Source of the DNA: Dongia rigui
GTDB lineage: Bacteria > Pseudomonadota > Alphaproteobacteria > Dongiales > Dongiaceae
Assembly: GCF_034044635.1 (NCBI RefSeq)
Contig: NZ_JAXCLX010000001.1
Coordinates: 1,054,001-1,118,000, forward strand
DNA length: 64,000 bases
Direction: 5' to 3'
Below, piece after piece: positions 18,182 through 28,567 of the stretch; positions within the stretch are counted from its first letter, which is position 1, and every line of letters begins with the position of its first letter. The translations under genes and the position numbers were made by a program. The notes below the pieces were generated by a model that saw only the letters and a program-made list of their open reading frames with translations, did no database searches and was not told the origin of the DNA.

Positions 18182-18215
18182 GAGTCGTCTTTGCCTGAGA
18201 GTCGTCTTTGCCTGA
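18165..18215 (+). repeat. 17-bp unit in three tandem copies across a stop codon
   Basis: The 3' end of the degenerate GGDEF gene, including its TGA, is repeated: TCGTCTTTGCCTGAGAG recurs with exact 17-base spacing. The first copy differs at its upstream edge and the third ends before ACGCGGG. The extra copies lie after the stop and are not translated in that frame. This looks like recent slippage or tandem duplication. Confidence 0.85.
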
Positions 18216-18285
18216 CGCGGGATAGGACGGCACACCCCTTGCATCGTCTGGGCATGACCTCACGAGCAAGGGGAAGATTCTGCCC

Positions 18286-18807
18286 ATGTTGTCCATGTTC
18301 TCGAAGCGTGCCGAGCCTGAAAAACCGAATGATCGCAGCCGTATAGAGGTCAGCCTCGGGCGGCCGGACGCAGCCGGCAATGTGACACCGCTCAAAGTGC
18401 CGCAGGCAGGCTTTGCCGAGGTGCGCCCACCGCGTGCGGCCCAGCCCCAGGGGCTGGCGCAAGGACGGGCCAAGATTTTCGAGAACGTGCCGAGCGTCGG
18501 CCAGTATCTCTACCACCTCAATTCCGACATCCGCGCCTTTACGCGCGCCGAAACGGCGCATGCGGTGAGCTCCTGCACGCCGATCGAGGTGCAGCGCGTG
18601 GCGCGACTCCTTGCCAAACTGAAGGGCCGGTATCTGGCCCAGATCGTCGATCTGGCAAGCGGTAAGCGCGGACCGATCGGTGAGCTGGATGTGGTCGACA
18701 TCCGGCGCGCGCGTGAGATGGCCGAGGAAGTGGAGCTCGGCCTCGCCGCCTTGCGCCAGGCTATCGAAAACGGCGATCTGGCCCTGGACGGCGTGAAGGC
18801 GGAGTAA
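18286..18807 (+). CDS. Hypothetical protein, 173 residues
   Basis: I do not recognise a family. The start is supported by AGGGGAAG about 10 bases before the ATG; a second ATG at 18295 is possible. The first 65 residues are charged and proline-rich and probably disordered. Residues 67-173 look mostly helical, with segments such as VQRVARLLAKLKGRY and REMAEEVELGLAALRQAI. There is no signal peptide or membrane segment, so it is likely cytoplasmic. It follows the pseudo-GGDEF gene on the same strand, and the two may be functionally linked. Third-position GC resembles its neighbours, supporting a real native gene. Confidence 0.65.
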   Translation: MLSMFSKRAEPEKPNDRSRIEVSLGRPDAAGNVTPLKVPQAGFAEVRPPRAAQPQGLAQGRAKIFENVPSVGQYLYHLNSDIRAFTRAETAHAVSSCTPIEVQRVARLLAKLKGRYLAQIVDLASGKRGPIGELDVVDIRRAREMAEEVELGLAALRQAIENGDLALDGVKAE

Positions 18808-18858
18808 TCGTTCAGCCTTTGCGCGCCCGCCTTGCCCGTTCCGGCAAGATCGCCTAAT

Positions 18859-19852
<994 letters not shown>

Positions 19853-19888
19853 GTGGGAAACCGCTTCGTTCCCGGCAATCCCAAACCC

Positions 19889-19976
19889 GTCATGGTCGGC
19901 GCAGGCCGACCATCCACGCGTTGCTTTCATCAGCCTCTGACAAACTCGTGGATGGTACGCCTTCGCGTACCATGAC
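19889..19976. repeat. Bipartite palindromic repeat, copy 1 (88 bp)
   Basis: The left half runs GTCAT-GGTCGG...CCGACC-ATCCAC, the right half GTGGAT-GGTACGC...GCGTACC-ATGAC. Each half is a hairpin, and the halves are mutually inverted at their GTCAT/ATGAC and ATCCAC/GTGGAT ends. Five related copies occur at 30666, 35315, 51432, 52199 and 61931. This copy is the most diverged in stem sequence but keeps the pairing. It lies between convergent pip and secA. Confidence 0.85.
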
Positions 19977-19987
19977 GAATTAAGAAC

Positions 19988-20026
19988 AAAGCCCGCCGCA
20001 TTCAGAATGCGGCGGGCTTTTTTTTC
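19988..20026. terminator. Intrinsic terminator between pip and secA
   Basis: The strong hairpin AAAGCCCGCCGCATT-CAG-AATGCGGCGGGCTTT is followed by a run of T on the plus strand. The symmetrical A-run on the other side lets it work for convergent secA as well. Confidence 0.9.
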
Positions 20027-20044
20027 ATCAGACCGTTAAGCGCT

Positions 20045-22687
20045 CTACGCTGTCAGCTGGCCGTGGCAGTGCTTGTATTTCTTGCCCGAACCGCAGGGGC
20101 ATTCGGCGTTGCGGTTGAGGTTGGTCCAGGTCGCCGGGTTGTTCTTGTCGATACCGCTGTTCTCGATCACTGGACCGGCGGGAGCTGCGGGGGCCGCCTG
20201 CTGCGGCGCTTCAGCCCGGACTTCGATATGCGAGAGCATCGAGGTCGCCTGCTCCCGCAGGCGGTCGAGCATCGCTTCGAACATCTCGAAGCCTTCGCGC
20301 TTGTACTCGTTCAAGGGATCGCGCTGGCCATAGGCACGCAGGCCAATGGCATGGCGCAGGTGATCCATGTTGAGGAGATGCTCTTTCCAGTTCTGGTCCA
20401 AGACCTGCAGCACCAGCGACTTCTCGATGGCGCGCATCAGATCCGGGCCGATATTGGCGGCCTTTTCCGCCATCTTGCGGTCGATCGCCTCGACCAGGCG
20501 CTCGCGCATTGCCTCATCCGCGATGCCTTCTTCCTTGGCCCAATCGGCAAAGGGCAGGTCGAGCGCGAAGATGCGCAGGACTTCTTCATGCAGGGCCTTG
20601 GTGTCCCATTGTTCGGCAAAGGCCTTTTCCGGCACATAGCGGCCGATGAGGTCTTCGACGACCTCATGGCGCATGGAGAGAACCTCTTCCTTGAGGTCAT
20701 CCGCCGCCATCATCTCGCGGCGCTGTTCGTAGACGACCTTGCGCTGGTCGTTCATGACGTTGTCGAATTTCAGCAGGTTCTTGCGGATCTCGAAGTTGCG
20801 CGCCTCGACCTTCTGCTGCGCCTTCTCCAGCGCCTTGTTGATCCAGGGATGGACGATCGCCTCGCCCTCCTTGAGGCCTAAGCGCTTCAACATGGTGTCC
20901 ATGCGCTCCGAGCCGAAGATGCGCATGAGGTCATCTTCGAGGGAGAGGAAGAAGCGCGAGGCGCCGGGATCGCCCTGGCGACCCGACCGGCCGCGCAGCT
21001 GGTTGTCGATGCGGCGGCTTTCATGACGTTCGGTCGCGATGACGAAGAGGCCGCCGGCTTCAAGCGCGATCTTCTTCTTGGCTTCCACATCGGCGGTGAT
21101 GGCCGCAATCTTGGCATCGCGCTCGGGGCCCGCCGGCACATCGGCGAGCTCGCGCTCGACGCGCATCTTCACGTTGCCGCCCAGCTGGATGTCGGTGCCG
21201 CGGCCCGCCATGTTGGTGGCGATGGTGACGGCGCCCGGCACGCCGGCATCGGCGATGATATAGGCTTCCTGTTCGTGATAGCGTGCGTTCAGGACCGAAT
21301 GCGGAATCTTCTTCTTCTTCAAATGCTCCGAGAGCATTTCCGATTTCTCGATCGACACCGTACCGACCAGCACCGGCTGGTTGCGGGCGCGGCATTCCTC
21401 GACCAGTTCGCTGATCGCCTTGAATTTCTCGGCCGCAGTCCGATAGACCTCGTCGTCGTAATCCTTGCGGCTGACCGGCACATTGGTCGGGATCTCGACC
21501 ACGTCCAGGCCATAGATGTCCGAGAATTCCGGCGCTTCCGTCATCGCCGTACCCGTCATACCGGAGAGCTTCGGATACATGCGGAAATAGTTCTGGAAGG
21601 TGATCGAGGCCAGCGTCTGGTTCTCGTTCTGGATCGAGACGTTTTCCTTGGCTTCCAAGGCCTGGTGCAGGCCTTCCGAATAGCGGCGGCCTTCCATCAT
21701 GCGGCCGGTGAATTCGTCGATGATGACCACCTTGTCATCCTTGACGATGTAGTCGACATCGCGGGCAAAGAGCTTATGGGCGCGCAGGGCCTGGTTCACA
21801 TGGTGGACCAGGCTGATATTGGCCGTGTCGTAAAGTGTCCCCGCCTTCATGAGACCCACGCCGCGCAACAGCTGCTCGATATGCTCATTGCCGGCATCGG
21901 TCAGCGTCACATGGCGCGACTTCTCGTCCTTTTCGAAATCGGCATCGACCAGATGCGGAATGAGCTTGTCGACCTTGTAATAGAGGTCGGAATTATCCTC
22001 GGTCGGACCTGAGATGATGAGCGGCGTGCGCGCCTCGTCGATGAGGATGCTGTCGACTTCGTCGACGATCGCGTAGTTGAACGGCCGCTGCGTCATGTCC
22101 TCGACGCGGTGCTTCATGTTATCGCGCAGATAATCGAAGCCGAATTCGTTATTGGTGCCGTAGGTGATGTCGCAGGCATAAGCGGCCCGGCGTTCCTGGT
22201 CGTTGAGGCCATGGACGATCGACCCGACGCTGAGGCCCAGGAACTGATAGACCTGACCCATCCAGCTGGCGTCGCGCTTGGCAAGGTAGTCGTTGACGGT
22301 GACCACATGCACGCCCTTGCCTTCGAGCGCATTGAGATAGACCGCAAGGGTCGCCACCAGCGTCTTGCCTTCGCCGGTCTTCATTTCCGAGATCTTGCCC
22401 TGGTGCTGGACGATGCCGCCCTTGATCTGGACATCGAAATGCCGCTGGCCCAGGGTGCGCTTTGCTGCTTCGCGGACGGTCGCAAAGGCATCGGGCAGGA
22501 TGTCGTCGAGGGTCTCGCCCTTTTCCAGACGGCCGCGCAGCCAATCGGTCCGGGCGCGCAGGTCCTGGTCGGAGAGGGCCTGGACGGCGGGCTCCAGGGC
22601 GTTCACGGCTTCGACCGTCTTGTCTAAGGTCTTAATAAAACGGTCATTCGCGGATCCGAAGACCCGCCTCGCCAACGCCGCGAACAT
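20045..22687 (-). CDS. secA: Preprotein translocase ATPase SecA
   Basis: 880-residue motor of the Sec pathway that drives unfolded preproteins through SecYEG. Walker A is MKTGEGKTL (102-110), the DEAD-box segment [16 protein letters not shown] lies near 205, and GTDIQLGGN and [18 protein letters not shown] mark the second nucleotide-binding fold. The C-terminus carries the SEC-C zinc motif [13 protein letters not shown] for SecB and lipid contact, after an alanine/proline linker. Length is normal. It is divergent from the parvulin gene, with about 217 bases between starts. Confidence 0.98.
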   Translation of the reverse strand: MFAALARRVFGSANDRFIKTLDKTVEAVNALEPAVQALSDQDLRARTDWLRGRLEKGETLDDILPDAFATVREAAKRTLGQRHFDVQIKGGIVQHQGKISEMKTGEGKTLVATLAVYLNALEGKGVHVVTVNDYLAKRDASWMGQVYQFLGLSVGSIVHGLNDQERRAAYACDITYGTNNEFGFDYLRDNMKHRVEDMTQRPFNYAIVDEVDSILIDEARTPLIISGPTEDNSDLYYKVDKLIPHLVDADFEKDEKSRHVTLTDAGNEHIEQLLRGVGLMKAGTLYDTANISLVHHVNQALRAHKLFARDVDYIVKDDKVVIIDEFTGRMMEGRRYSEGLHQALEAKENVSIQNENQTLASITFQNYFRMYPKLSGMTGTAMTEAPEFSDIYGLDVVEIPTNVPVSRKDYDDEVYRTAAEKFKAISELVEECRARNQPVLVGTVSIEKSEMLSEHLKKKKIPHSVLNARYHEQEAYIIADAGVPGAVTIATNMAGRGTDIQLGGNVKMRVERELADVPAGPERDAKIAAITADVEAKKKIALEAGGLFVIATERHESRRIDNQLRGRSGRQGDPGASRFFLSLEDDLMRIFGSERMDTMLKRLGLKEGEAIVHPWINKALEKAQQKVEARNFEIRKNLLKFDNVMNDQRKVVYEQRREMMAADDLKEEVLSMRHEVVEDLIGRYVPEKAFAEQWDTKALHEEVLRIFALDLPFADWAKEEGIADEAMRERLVEAIDRKMAEKAANIGPDLMRAIEKSLVLQVLDQNWKEHLLNMDHLRHAIGLRAYGQRDPLNEYKREGFEMFEAMLDRLREQATSMLSHIEVRAEAPQQAAPAAPAGPVIENSGIDKNNPATWTNLNRNAECPCGSGKKYKHCHGQLTA

Positions 22688-22904
22688 GCTGAGAAACCCT
22701 TAAAAATCCTGAATGTGGTTGCGCAACAGATAGGTCGCGGGCGTTCCCCTGTCAACTTGGGGTGAAGTACCGGAAATCCTTGACCTTTCCGCTTGTAAGG
22801 GCAGGAAACGCGCGGCATAGTCCCCGGCGCTTGGCGGCTTGGCGACCCAAAATGGCCCACCCCGCCCCGGGCATTTTCAGGCACCAAAGGATACCCCTAA
22901 TCCC

Positions 22905-23834
22905 ATGGCCACTCCGACCTTCCGCCAGGCCCTGACGGCCAGCGTCCTCCTCGCCCTCAGCCACAGCTTTGCCTGGGCGCAGGACAATTCCACCACCACC
23001 CAACCGGCGACCGCCGCCCCGGCGCAAGCCGGCCAGCCAGACCCCAAGCTGGTGGTAGCCAAGCTCGACGGCGTCGACATCACGCGCCAGGACATCATCG
23101 AGTCCGCCTCGGGCCTCGACCCGCAGATCCGCAACAATGTCGACCAGTTCTTCCCGCAGTTGCTCGACCGCTACATCTTCCTCAAACTGGTCGCCGCCAA
23201 GGGCCGCGCCGACGGTCTCGACAAGGACCCGGAAGTCACCAAGCTGGTCGATGATTCGGTCCGCCAGATCGAGGACAACGCCATCCGTCAGGTCTTCTTC
23301 AAGAAGCTGATCGAGGAAAAGGTCACCGACGCCCAGGTCGATGCCAAATACAACGAGCTCAAGGCGAAGTTCGACGACGATGTGAAGAAGCTGCCGCCAG
23401 AGCGCGAGATCTCGGCCAGCCACATCCTGGTCAAGACCGAGGATGAGGCAAAAGCCATCATCGCCGATCTGGAAAAGGGCGGCGACTTCGCCAAGATCGC
23501 TGCTGAAAAGTCGATCGACCCCAGCGCCAAGAGCAATAGCGGCGCGCTGGGCTGGTTCGCCAAGGGCATGATGGTGAAGGAATTCGAAGAAGCCGCCTTC
23601 GCCATGAAGGATGGCGAGGTCAGCAAGGCCCCGGTGAAGTCGCAATTCGGCTATCACGTCATCAAGATCACGGGCGACCGCACCAAGCCGCTGCCCACCT
23701 TCGACAAGTCGAAGGAAGACGTGCGCCTCGACCTGGTCGAAGAACTGCGCCAGCAGGTTGCCAAGGATCTGAAGGATGCCGCCAAGCTCGACATCGTTGA
23801 TCCCAATGGCGGCCTGAAGCCGGCCCAGCCGTAA
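22905..23834 (+). CDS. Parvulin-type peptidyl-prolyl cis-trans isomerase, periplasmic
   Basis: 309 residues from the ATG at 22905. An upstream in-frame ATG at 22839 is rejected because the signal peptide (ending SFAWAQ) begins only at 22905 and AAAGGA lies about 14 bases before it. It has an N-terminal SurA-like chaperone region (about 45-145), then a PPIC domain (about 165-265) with EISASHILVKTEDEA, GALGWFAKGMM and SQFGYHVIKI. It should assist folding of exported proteins, which fits its position beside divergent secA. argJ follows 42 bases later, the usual alphaproteobacterial order secA-ppiC-argJ. Confidence 0.93.
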   Translation: MATPTFRQALTASVLLALSHSFAWAQDNSTTTQPATAAPAQAGQPDPKLVVAKLDGVDITRQDIIESASGLDPQIRNNVDQFFPQLLDRYIFLKLVAAKGRADGLDKDPEVTKLVDDSVRQIEDNAIRQVFFKKLIEEKVTDAQVDAKYNELKAKFDDDVKKLPPEREISASHILVKTEDEAKAIIADLEKGGDFAKIAAEKSIDPSAKSNSGALGWFAKGMMVKEFEEAAFAMKDGEVSKAPVKSQFGYHVIKITGDRTKPLPTFDKSKEDVRLDLVEELRQQVAKDLKDAAKLDIVDPNGGLKPAQP

Positions 23835-23876
23835 CCTACCCATCCCACCAACGATCCCAGGAAAGGCCGACAACAG

Positions 23877-25112
23877 ATGGCCTCTAAGGTCTCGCCGCTT
23901 GCACCGAATGTGATTCATCCGTTGCCGGCCCTTCCCGGGGTCAGGCTTACCGCCCGCGAATGCGGCGTCCGCTATAAGGGCCGCAAGGACGTGATGCTGA
24001 TGGAGATTGCCCCGGGCAGCACCATCGCCGGCGTCCTCACCAAGTCGCTCACCTGCTCGGCCCCGGTCGATATCTGCCGCAAGCATTTGAAAGGCGGCAA
24101 GGCGCGAGCCATCCTGGTCAATGCTGGCAATGCCAATGCCTTTACCGGCAAGGTCGGCATCGAGGCGGTCGACCGCTGCCTCAAAGCCACGGCCAAATCT
24201 CTGGGCTGCAAGGTCTCCGAGATTTTCATCGCCTCGACCGGTGTCATCGGCGAACCGATCAACGACAAGCGCATCACCGACAATCTGCCGGCCCTCATCA
24301 AGGACCTGCAGGAAGATGCCTGGAACGATGCCGCCCGCGCCATCATGACGACGGACACGTTCGAAAAGGTGGCGACCCGCACGGCCAAAATCGGCGATGC
24401 AGAAGTGACGATCAACGGCATCGCCAAGGGTTCCGGCATGATCGCGCCGGACATGGCGACGATGCTGGCTTTTGTGGCAACCGACGCCAAGATCCCGGCC
24501 GCCATCCTGCAGACATTGCTTGCCAAGGCAGCCGACAAATCCTTCAACTGCATCACGGTGGATGGCGACACCTCGACCAGCGACACGTTGCTGCTGGTCG
24601 CGACAGGGCAAGGGCCCAAGCACAAGAAGCCGGCATCGGCCACCGACCCGATCCTCAAGGAATTCCGCGCCGCCCTTGAATCGCTCCTTACCGATCTTGC
24701 CGTGCAGGTGGTGCAGGATGGCGAAGGGGCGGAAAAGCTCGTCACCATCGACGTCTCGGGTGCCGCCAGTGCGGCCGCCGCCCGCCGCATCGGCCTCGCC
24801 ATCGCCAATTCGCCGCTGGTCAAGACCGCCATTGCCGGCGAAGACGCCAATTGGGGCCGCATCGTCATGGCCGTCGGCAAGTCCGGCGAAAAGGCCGACC
24901 GTGACAAACTGTCGATCAGTATCGGCGGCGTCGAGATCACCCGCAATGGCCAGCGCCGCCCCGATTACGACGAGGCACCGGTTGCCGCCCATATCAAGAC
25001 GCGTGACGTCCATATCGGCGTCGATGTCGGTATCGGCAGCGGCAAGGCCCGCGTCTGGACCTGCGACCTCACCCATCGCTATATCGAGATCAATGCCGAT
25101 TATCGTTCCTGA
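23877..25112 (+). CDS. argJ: Bifunctional glutamate N-acetyltransferase/amino-acid acetyltransferase ArgJ
   Basis: 411-residue ornithine acetyltransferase of arginine synthesis. It transfers acetyl from N-acetylornithine to glutamate and may also use acetyl-CoA. The precursor self-cleaves before nucleophile T195 in APDMATMLAFVATD. GNANAFTG (about 84-91), NCITVDGDTSTSD and the C-terminal GEDANWGRIVMAVG are family hallmarks. The ATG follows a GGAAAGG ribosome site. Its 3' end overlaps the downstream GNAT gene by 20 bases, forming an argJ-GNAT-mutT unit. Confidence 0.97.
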   Translation: MASKVSPLAPNVIHPLPALPGVRLTARECGVRYKGRKDVMLMEIAPGSTIAGVLTKSLTCSAPVDICRKHLKGGKARAILVNAGNANAFTGKVGIEAVDRCLKATAKSLGCKVSEIFIASTGVIGEPINDKRITDNLPALIKDLQEDAWNDAARAIMTTDTFEKVATRTAKIGDAEVTINGIAKGSGMIAPDMATMLAFVATDAKIPAAILQTLLAKAADKSFNCITVDGDTSTSDTLLLVATGQGPKHKKPASATDPILKEFRAALESLLTDLAVQVVQDGEGAEKLVTIDVSGAASAAAARRIGLAIANSPLVKTAIAGEDANWGRIVMAVGKSGEKADRDKLSISIGGVEITRNGQRRPDYDEAPVAAHIKTRDVHIGVDVGIGSGKARVWTCDLTHRYIEINADYRS

Positions 25113-25677
25113 GATCGTTACGGAACGCCTGCGCCTGCGCCCATTGACGGTTGCCGACGCGCCGGAAGTCGTGCGCCTGGTCGACGATTTCGAAGTGGCG
25201 CGCTACACCGCCACCATTCCCTATCCGTACGATCTGAAGATGGCGCTCGATTTCATCGCCACGCCCGAGGCGGCACCCGAGGCCGCCTCCCGCTTCATCG
25301 ACGATCCGGAAGCGGCATTGGTGCTGGCCATCGCCAAGAAGGACAATGACCAGCTGCTCGGCTGCGTCGGCTTGCAGAAGACGCCGGAAGGTCCGGAGCT
25401 TGGCTATTGGATCGGCCGCGAGCACTGGCGCCAGGGCTATGCCTCGGAAGCCGCCGGCCGCCTCGTGCGCCTCGCCTTCGAGAACTTCGCCTTGCCGGAA
25501 CTGATCGCCTCGGCCGTCACGGTCAATGACGCCTCGCACCGTGTCCTTGAAAAGATCGGCTTCACCATCTGCGGTACGGGCGAGATTCATTCCCGCGCCC
25601 AGAACGGCCACCTCCCCGTCATTCATCGGCGCTTGAAGCGCAACGATTGGCTGCGTGCCACGGGCCGCGCCGCATGA
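25093..25677 (+). CDS. GNAT family N-acetyltransferase (RimJ/RimL-like)
   Basis: 194 residues from the ATG at 25093, inside the end of argJ. It opens with the RimJ/RimL-type TERLRLRPLTVADAPEVVRL. The acetyl-CoA pyrophosphate loop is REHWRQGYASEA (about 113-124), and AVTVNDASHRVLEKIGF is the usual C-terminal signature. This subfamily acetylates protein N-termini or small amines; the substrate here is unknown. The gene overlaps argJ by 20 bases and mutT by 4, so the three are translated together. Much of the longer open frame upstream is an argJ shadow. Confidence 0.9.
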   Translation: MPIIVPEIVTERLRLRPLTVADAPEVVRLVDDFEVARYTATIPYPYDLKMALDFIATPEAAPEAASRFIDDPEAALVLAIAKKDNDQLLGCVGLQKTPEGPELGYWIGREHWRQGYASEAAGRLVRLAFENFALPELIASAVTVNDASHRVLEKIGFTICGTGEIHSRAQNGHLPVIHRRLKRNDWLRATGRAA

Positions 25678-26081
25678 CGACCAAGAAAATGGTTCTGGTG
25701 GTTGCCGTGGCCCTGGTCGATGCCGATGGCCGCGTGCTGCTGGCCCAACGCCCCGAGGGCAAGAGCATGGCTGGCCTGTGGGAATTTCCCGGCGGCAAGG
25801 TCCATGAAGGCGAGACACCGGAAGCGGCGCTCATCCGCGAGCTCCAGGAAGAGCTTGGCATCGACGTCAAGGAAAGCTGCCTGGCACCCCTCACCTACGC
25901 CTCCCATACCTACGAGACCTTCCATCTCCTGATGCCGCTCTATGTGTGCAGGCGTTGGGAGGGGCAGGTGCGCGGGATGGAAGGCCAGCAACTGGCCTGG
26001 GTGCGCCCGACGCGCCTCGGCGACTATCCGATGCCGCCCGCCGACAAGCCGCTCATTGCCATGATCTGCGATTTGCTGTGA
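25674..26081 (+). CDS. mutT: MutT-type Nudix hydrolase (8-oxo-dGTP diphosphatase)
   Basis: 135 residues from the ATG at 25674, which overlaps the GNAT stop by 4 bases. The full Nudix box GX5EX7REUXEEXGU spans 41-63 (GKVHEGETPEAALIRELQEE then LGI). The preceding RPEGKSMAGLWEFPGG is the MutT-specific substrate region. It should hydrolyse 8-oxo-dGTP and so prevent A:T to C:G mutation. Position after argJ-GNAT is common in alphaproteobacteria. Confidence 0.93.
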   Translation: MTTKKMVLVVAVALVDADGRVLLAQRPEGKSMAGLWEFPGGKVHEGETPEAALIRELQEELGIDVKESCLAPLTYASHTYETFHLLMPLYVCRRWEGQVRGMEGQQLAWVRPTRLGDYPMPPADKPLIAMICDLL

Positions 26082-26113
26082 GATACCCCGACGCGACACC
26101 GGGGAATCATAAA

Positions 26114-26806
26114 ATGCGATCTAAGACCAAGATCTGCGCCGCCGCCGGCAGCCTCGCCGTGCTGTTGCTGAGCGCCGCCCAGCCGGCCTTGGCCGATCCG
26201 GTCGGTCTGGTGCAGCGCGTACAGAATGCCGTCTATGGGACCGAGCCGCAGGGCAGCCGGACGCCGAAGCAACGGCGCGACGGCATCGTCGCCGACGAGC
26301 TCATCGAAACGACCCAGCACAGCGCCATCGAGATCGGCTTCATCGATGGCTCCGACCTAGTCATCGGCGCCGAGGCCAAGGTGACGATCGACCGTTTCGC
26401 CTTCGATGCCGGCGCCAATAGTGGCGAGGCGGTCTTGACCCTGACCCGTGGCGCCTTCCGCTGGATCACGGGCGTGATGCCCAAGGGCGGTGTCTCGTTG
26501 GAGACGCCGACTGCCACCATCACCATTCGCGGCACCAATTTGAAGCTCGGCGTGCGCGCCAATGGCGACACGCTGCTGGGCCTCGTCGATGGCGAGGTCG
26601 ACATTCGCGCCAAGGGTACCGGCGCCAGCGCCAAGCTCAGCGCCGGACAAAGTGCGCGCGTGACATCGAACGGCATCGAAATTATCGACGATGTGATCTC
26701 GGTCGCCGATGCCATCGTCGATGACGGCTGGTTCAATGCCATAGGCCGCGACAATTCGAGCCGCGCCCGCGACGGCGACAGCGAAGGTGGCGGCGGCAAC
26801 AACTAG
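26114..26806 (+). CDS. Secreted FecR-domain protein
   Basis: 230 residues from the ATG at 26114, which begins a signal peptide (about 1-27, ending ALA-DP). The FecR domain (about 55-185) includes the typical VSLETPTATITIRGTNLKL and LVDGEVDIRAKG. The C-terminus is acidic and glycine-rich (DGDSEGGGGNN). It lacks the cytoplasmic and membrane part of an iron-sensing FecR anti-sigma factor, and no sigma factor or TonB receptor is near, so it is a stand-alone periplasmic FecR-domain protein of unknown role. It is 32 bases downstream of mutT. Confidence 0.85.
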   Translation: MRSKTKICAAAGSLAVLLLSAAQPALADPVGLVQRVQNAVYGTEPQGSRTPKQRRDGIVADELIETTQHSAIEIGFIDGSDLVIGAEAKVTIDRFAFDAGANSGEAVLTLTRGAFRWITGVMPKGGVSLETPTATITIRGTNLKLGVRANGDTLLGLVDGEVDIRAKGTGASAKLSAGQSARVTSNGIEIIDDVISVADAIVDDGWFNAIGRDNSSRARDGDSEGGGGNN

Positions 26807-26821
26807 GCGCGCACGCCCCTT

Positions 26822-27703
26822 TCAGCACGTGCTGCCGAACACGTCCCGCAGATTGACCTCGCCGCTGCCGCGCCGCGCTGGCTGCTGTTGGTTGGCGGCC
26901 GGTGCCCAGCCAGTGAGGAAGATCGCCTGGAACGTTGCCCGGATGCGCCCGTCGGGTTCGGCAAAGCGCGCAGCATAAAGGGCGCTGGCCCGGGCGATCA
27001 CTTCGCGGCGGGCCGGACGCCGCGGGCGGGCCACCAGCGCATTGCCCTCGCCCATGCCGCGCAATTCGCGCATCAAGGCGAGCGCGTCTTTATAGGTGAC
27101 GGTGATCGTCTCGGAATCCGCGACCGGCAGGGCAAAGGACGCGCGCTGCAGCAGCCCCGCCGCGTCGCGCATGCCGACCATGGGGGAAACGCGGGGGCTC
27201 GCCCCGCCGCTCGCCGCCAGTTCCGCTTCCATCAGGCATTGCCGCAATTCGGTCAGGGTCTCGCCCCCCAGCAGCACGCCCAGGAACAAGCCGTCGGGCC
27301 GCAGCGCATCGCGGATCTGTACCAAGGCGCCCGGCAAGTCGTTGACCCAATGCAGCCCCAGACAGCTGAGGATGAGGTCGAGGCTGCCGGGACGGAAGGG
27401 CAAGGCCTCCTCCTCGCAGACCACACCGACAGCGCCGGGGGGTGGCGATACGGGGCCGGCCGCGAGCATCCGCTCGATGCCGCCCAGGGCCGGGTCGATC
27501 TCGCGCCGCAGGGCGGCAAGGAAACCCGGCTGCGGTGAGATATCTGCTGCCAGCGGAAAGCCCTGGCGGATATCGGCCAGCCGATCGAGCAGCCGCTCCG
27601 CCAGTTCTCGGAACAGAAAGTCGTGGCCGCCAAAGCCAGATGCTGCCCGCCGGCGTTGCCGGCGCAGTTGTGCGCGGTCGAAGATGAGACGGTCATCGGT
27701 CAT
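26822..27703 (-). CDS. SAM-dependent methyltransferase-like protein (BioC/NDUFAF5 type)
   Basis: 293 residues from the ATG at 27703; an upstream frame from 27739 is less likely. It starts MTDDRLIFDRAQLRRQRRRA, the pattern of alphaproteobacterial homologues of mitochondrial NDUFAF5, and has LDLILSCLGLHWVNDLPG and a following LRPDGLFLGVLLGGETL, both diagnostic. The glycine-rich SAM motif I expected near residue 50 is reduced to PLAADISPQPG, so cofactor binding may differ. NDUFAF5 is an arginine hydroxylase for a complex I subunit rather than a methyltransferase; a related role is possible here. It is divergent from comF. Confidence 0.8.
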   Translation of the reverse strand: MTDDRLIFDRAQLRRQRRRAASGFGGHDFLFRELAERLLDRLADIRQGFPLAADISPQPGFLAALRREIDPALGGIERMLAAGPVSPPPGAVGVVCEEEALPFRPGSLDLILSCLGLHWVNDLPGALVQIRDALRPDGLFLGVLLGGETLTELRQCLMEAELAASGGASPRVSPMVGMRDAAGLLQRASFALPVADSETITVTYKDALALMRELRGMGEGNALVARPRRPARREVIARASALYAARFAEPDGRIRATFQAIFLTGWAPAANQQQPARRGSGEVNLRDVFGSTC

Positions 27704-27799
27704 GGCGCCGGAGTATGCCGATGGGGTGCCGCGGCGCAACCGCCTTTCGCCCTGCGCGCCAAGATTGACGAACCGTTCAGCAATTCGTCAAATGGCTTT

Positions 27800-28567
27800 A
27801 TGACCGTCACGCAAGATCTTGGACAACGGCTCATCCCGCCCTTGAAGCGCAGCCTTGCGCATGTGCTGAATGCCGTCCTGCCACCGCGCTGCCTTAAATG
27901 CGGCGAGGTGGTGGCGGCTGCCGGCGCCCTTTGCCCCACCTGCTGGCAACAGCTGAGCTTCCTGTCGCCGCCTTGTTGCGCCTGCTGCGGCCAGCCTTTC
28001 GATTTCGACCTGGGGCCGGATGCTCTGTGCGGTGCCTGCACGCAGAATCACCCGGCCTTCGATCGCGCCCGCGCGGTGCTGCGCTATGACGAGGCGAGCC
28101 GCGACCTGGTCCTTGCCTTCAAGCATGCCGACCGCACCTCGCTCGCCCCCACCTTCGGCGCATGGCTGGGCCGGGCCGGACGCGAGTTGGTGGCGGAGAG
28201 CGACCTCATCGTGCCGGTGCCGCTGCATTGGTCGCGCCTGTTCGCCCGCCGCTACAACCAGGCGGCACTCCTGGCGCAAGAACTGGGCAGTCTGTCGGAC
28301 AAGCCCGTCATCCCCGATCTTCTCATCCGCCGCCGGGCCACCCAAAAACAGGGCCATCTTGGTCGCCTTGCCCGCCAACGCAATGTCGCCGGTGCCTTTG
28401 CACTCCATCCGCGGCGCCTGGCCGCGCTGCCGGGGAAGCGAATCCTGCTGATCGACGATGTGATCACGACCGGGGCCACCGTCACCAATTGCGCCAAGGT
28501 CCTGCGCCAGGGCGGTGCCGGCGCGGTCAATGTCCTGGCCATTGCCAGGGTCATTCAGGCGGATTGA
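27800..28567 (+). CDS. ComF family phosphoribosyltransferase-like protein
   Basis: 255 residues from the ATG at 27800. It has an N-terminal double zinc-finger region (CLKCGEV, CPTCWQQ, CCACCGQP, CGACTQNHP) and a C-terminal phosphoribosyltransferase domain with the PRPP motif ILLIDDVITTGATV. LIVPVPLHWSRLFARRYNQA is the family signature. Homologues act in DNA uptake, but in most alphaproteobacteria the role is unknown. It begins the comF-grxC-nitrilase-peroxiredoxin series. Confidence 0.92.
   Translation: MTVTQDLGQRLIPPLKRSLAHVLNAVLPPRCLKCGEVVAAAGALCPTCWQQLSFLSPPCCACCGQPFDFDLGPDALCGACTQNHPAFDRARAVLRYDEASRDLVLAFKHADRTSLAPTFGAWLGRAGRELVAESDLIVPVPLHWSRLFARRYNQAALLAQELGSLSDKPVIPDLLIRRRATQKQGHLGRLARQRNVAGAFALHPRRLAALPGKRILLIDDVITTGATVTNCAKVLRQGGAGAVNVLAIARVIQAD

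Noticed and set aside
22752-25076. 774-codon open frame antisense to the parvulin and argJ genes
   Set aside because: It spans two well-supported genes on the other strand and reads as low-complexity sequence rich in G, D, R and A.
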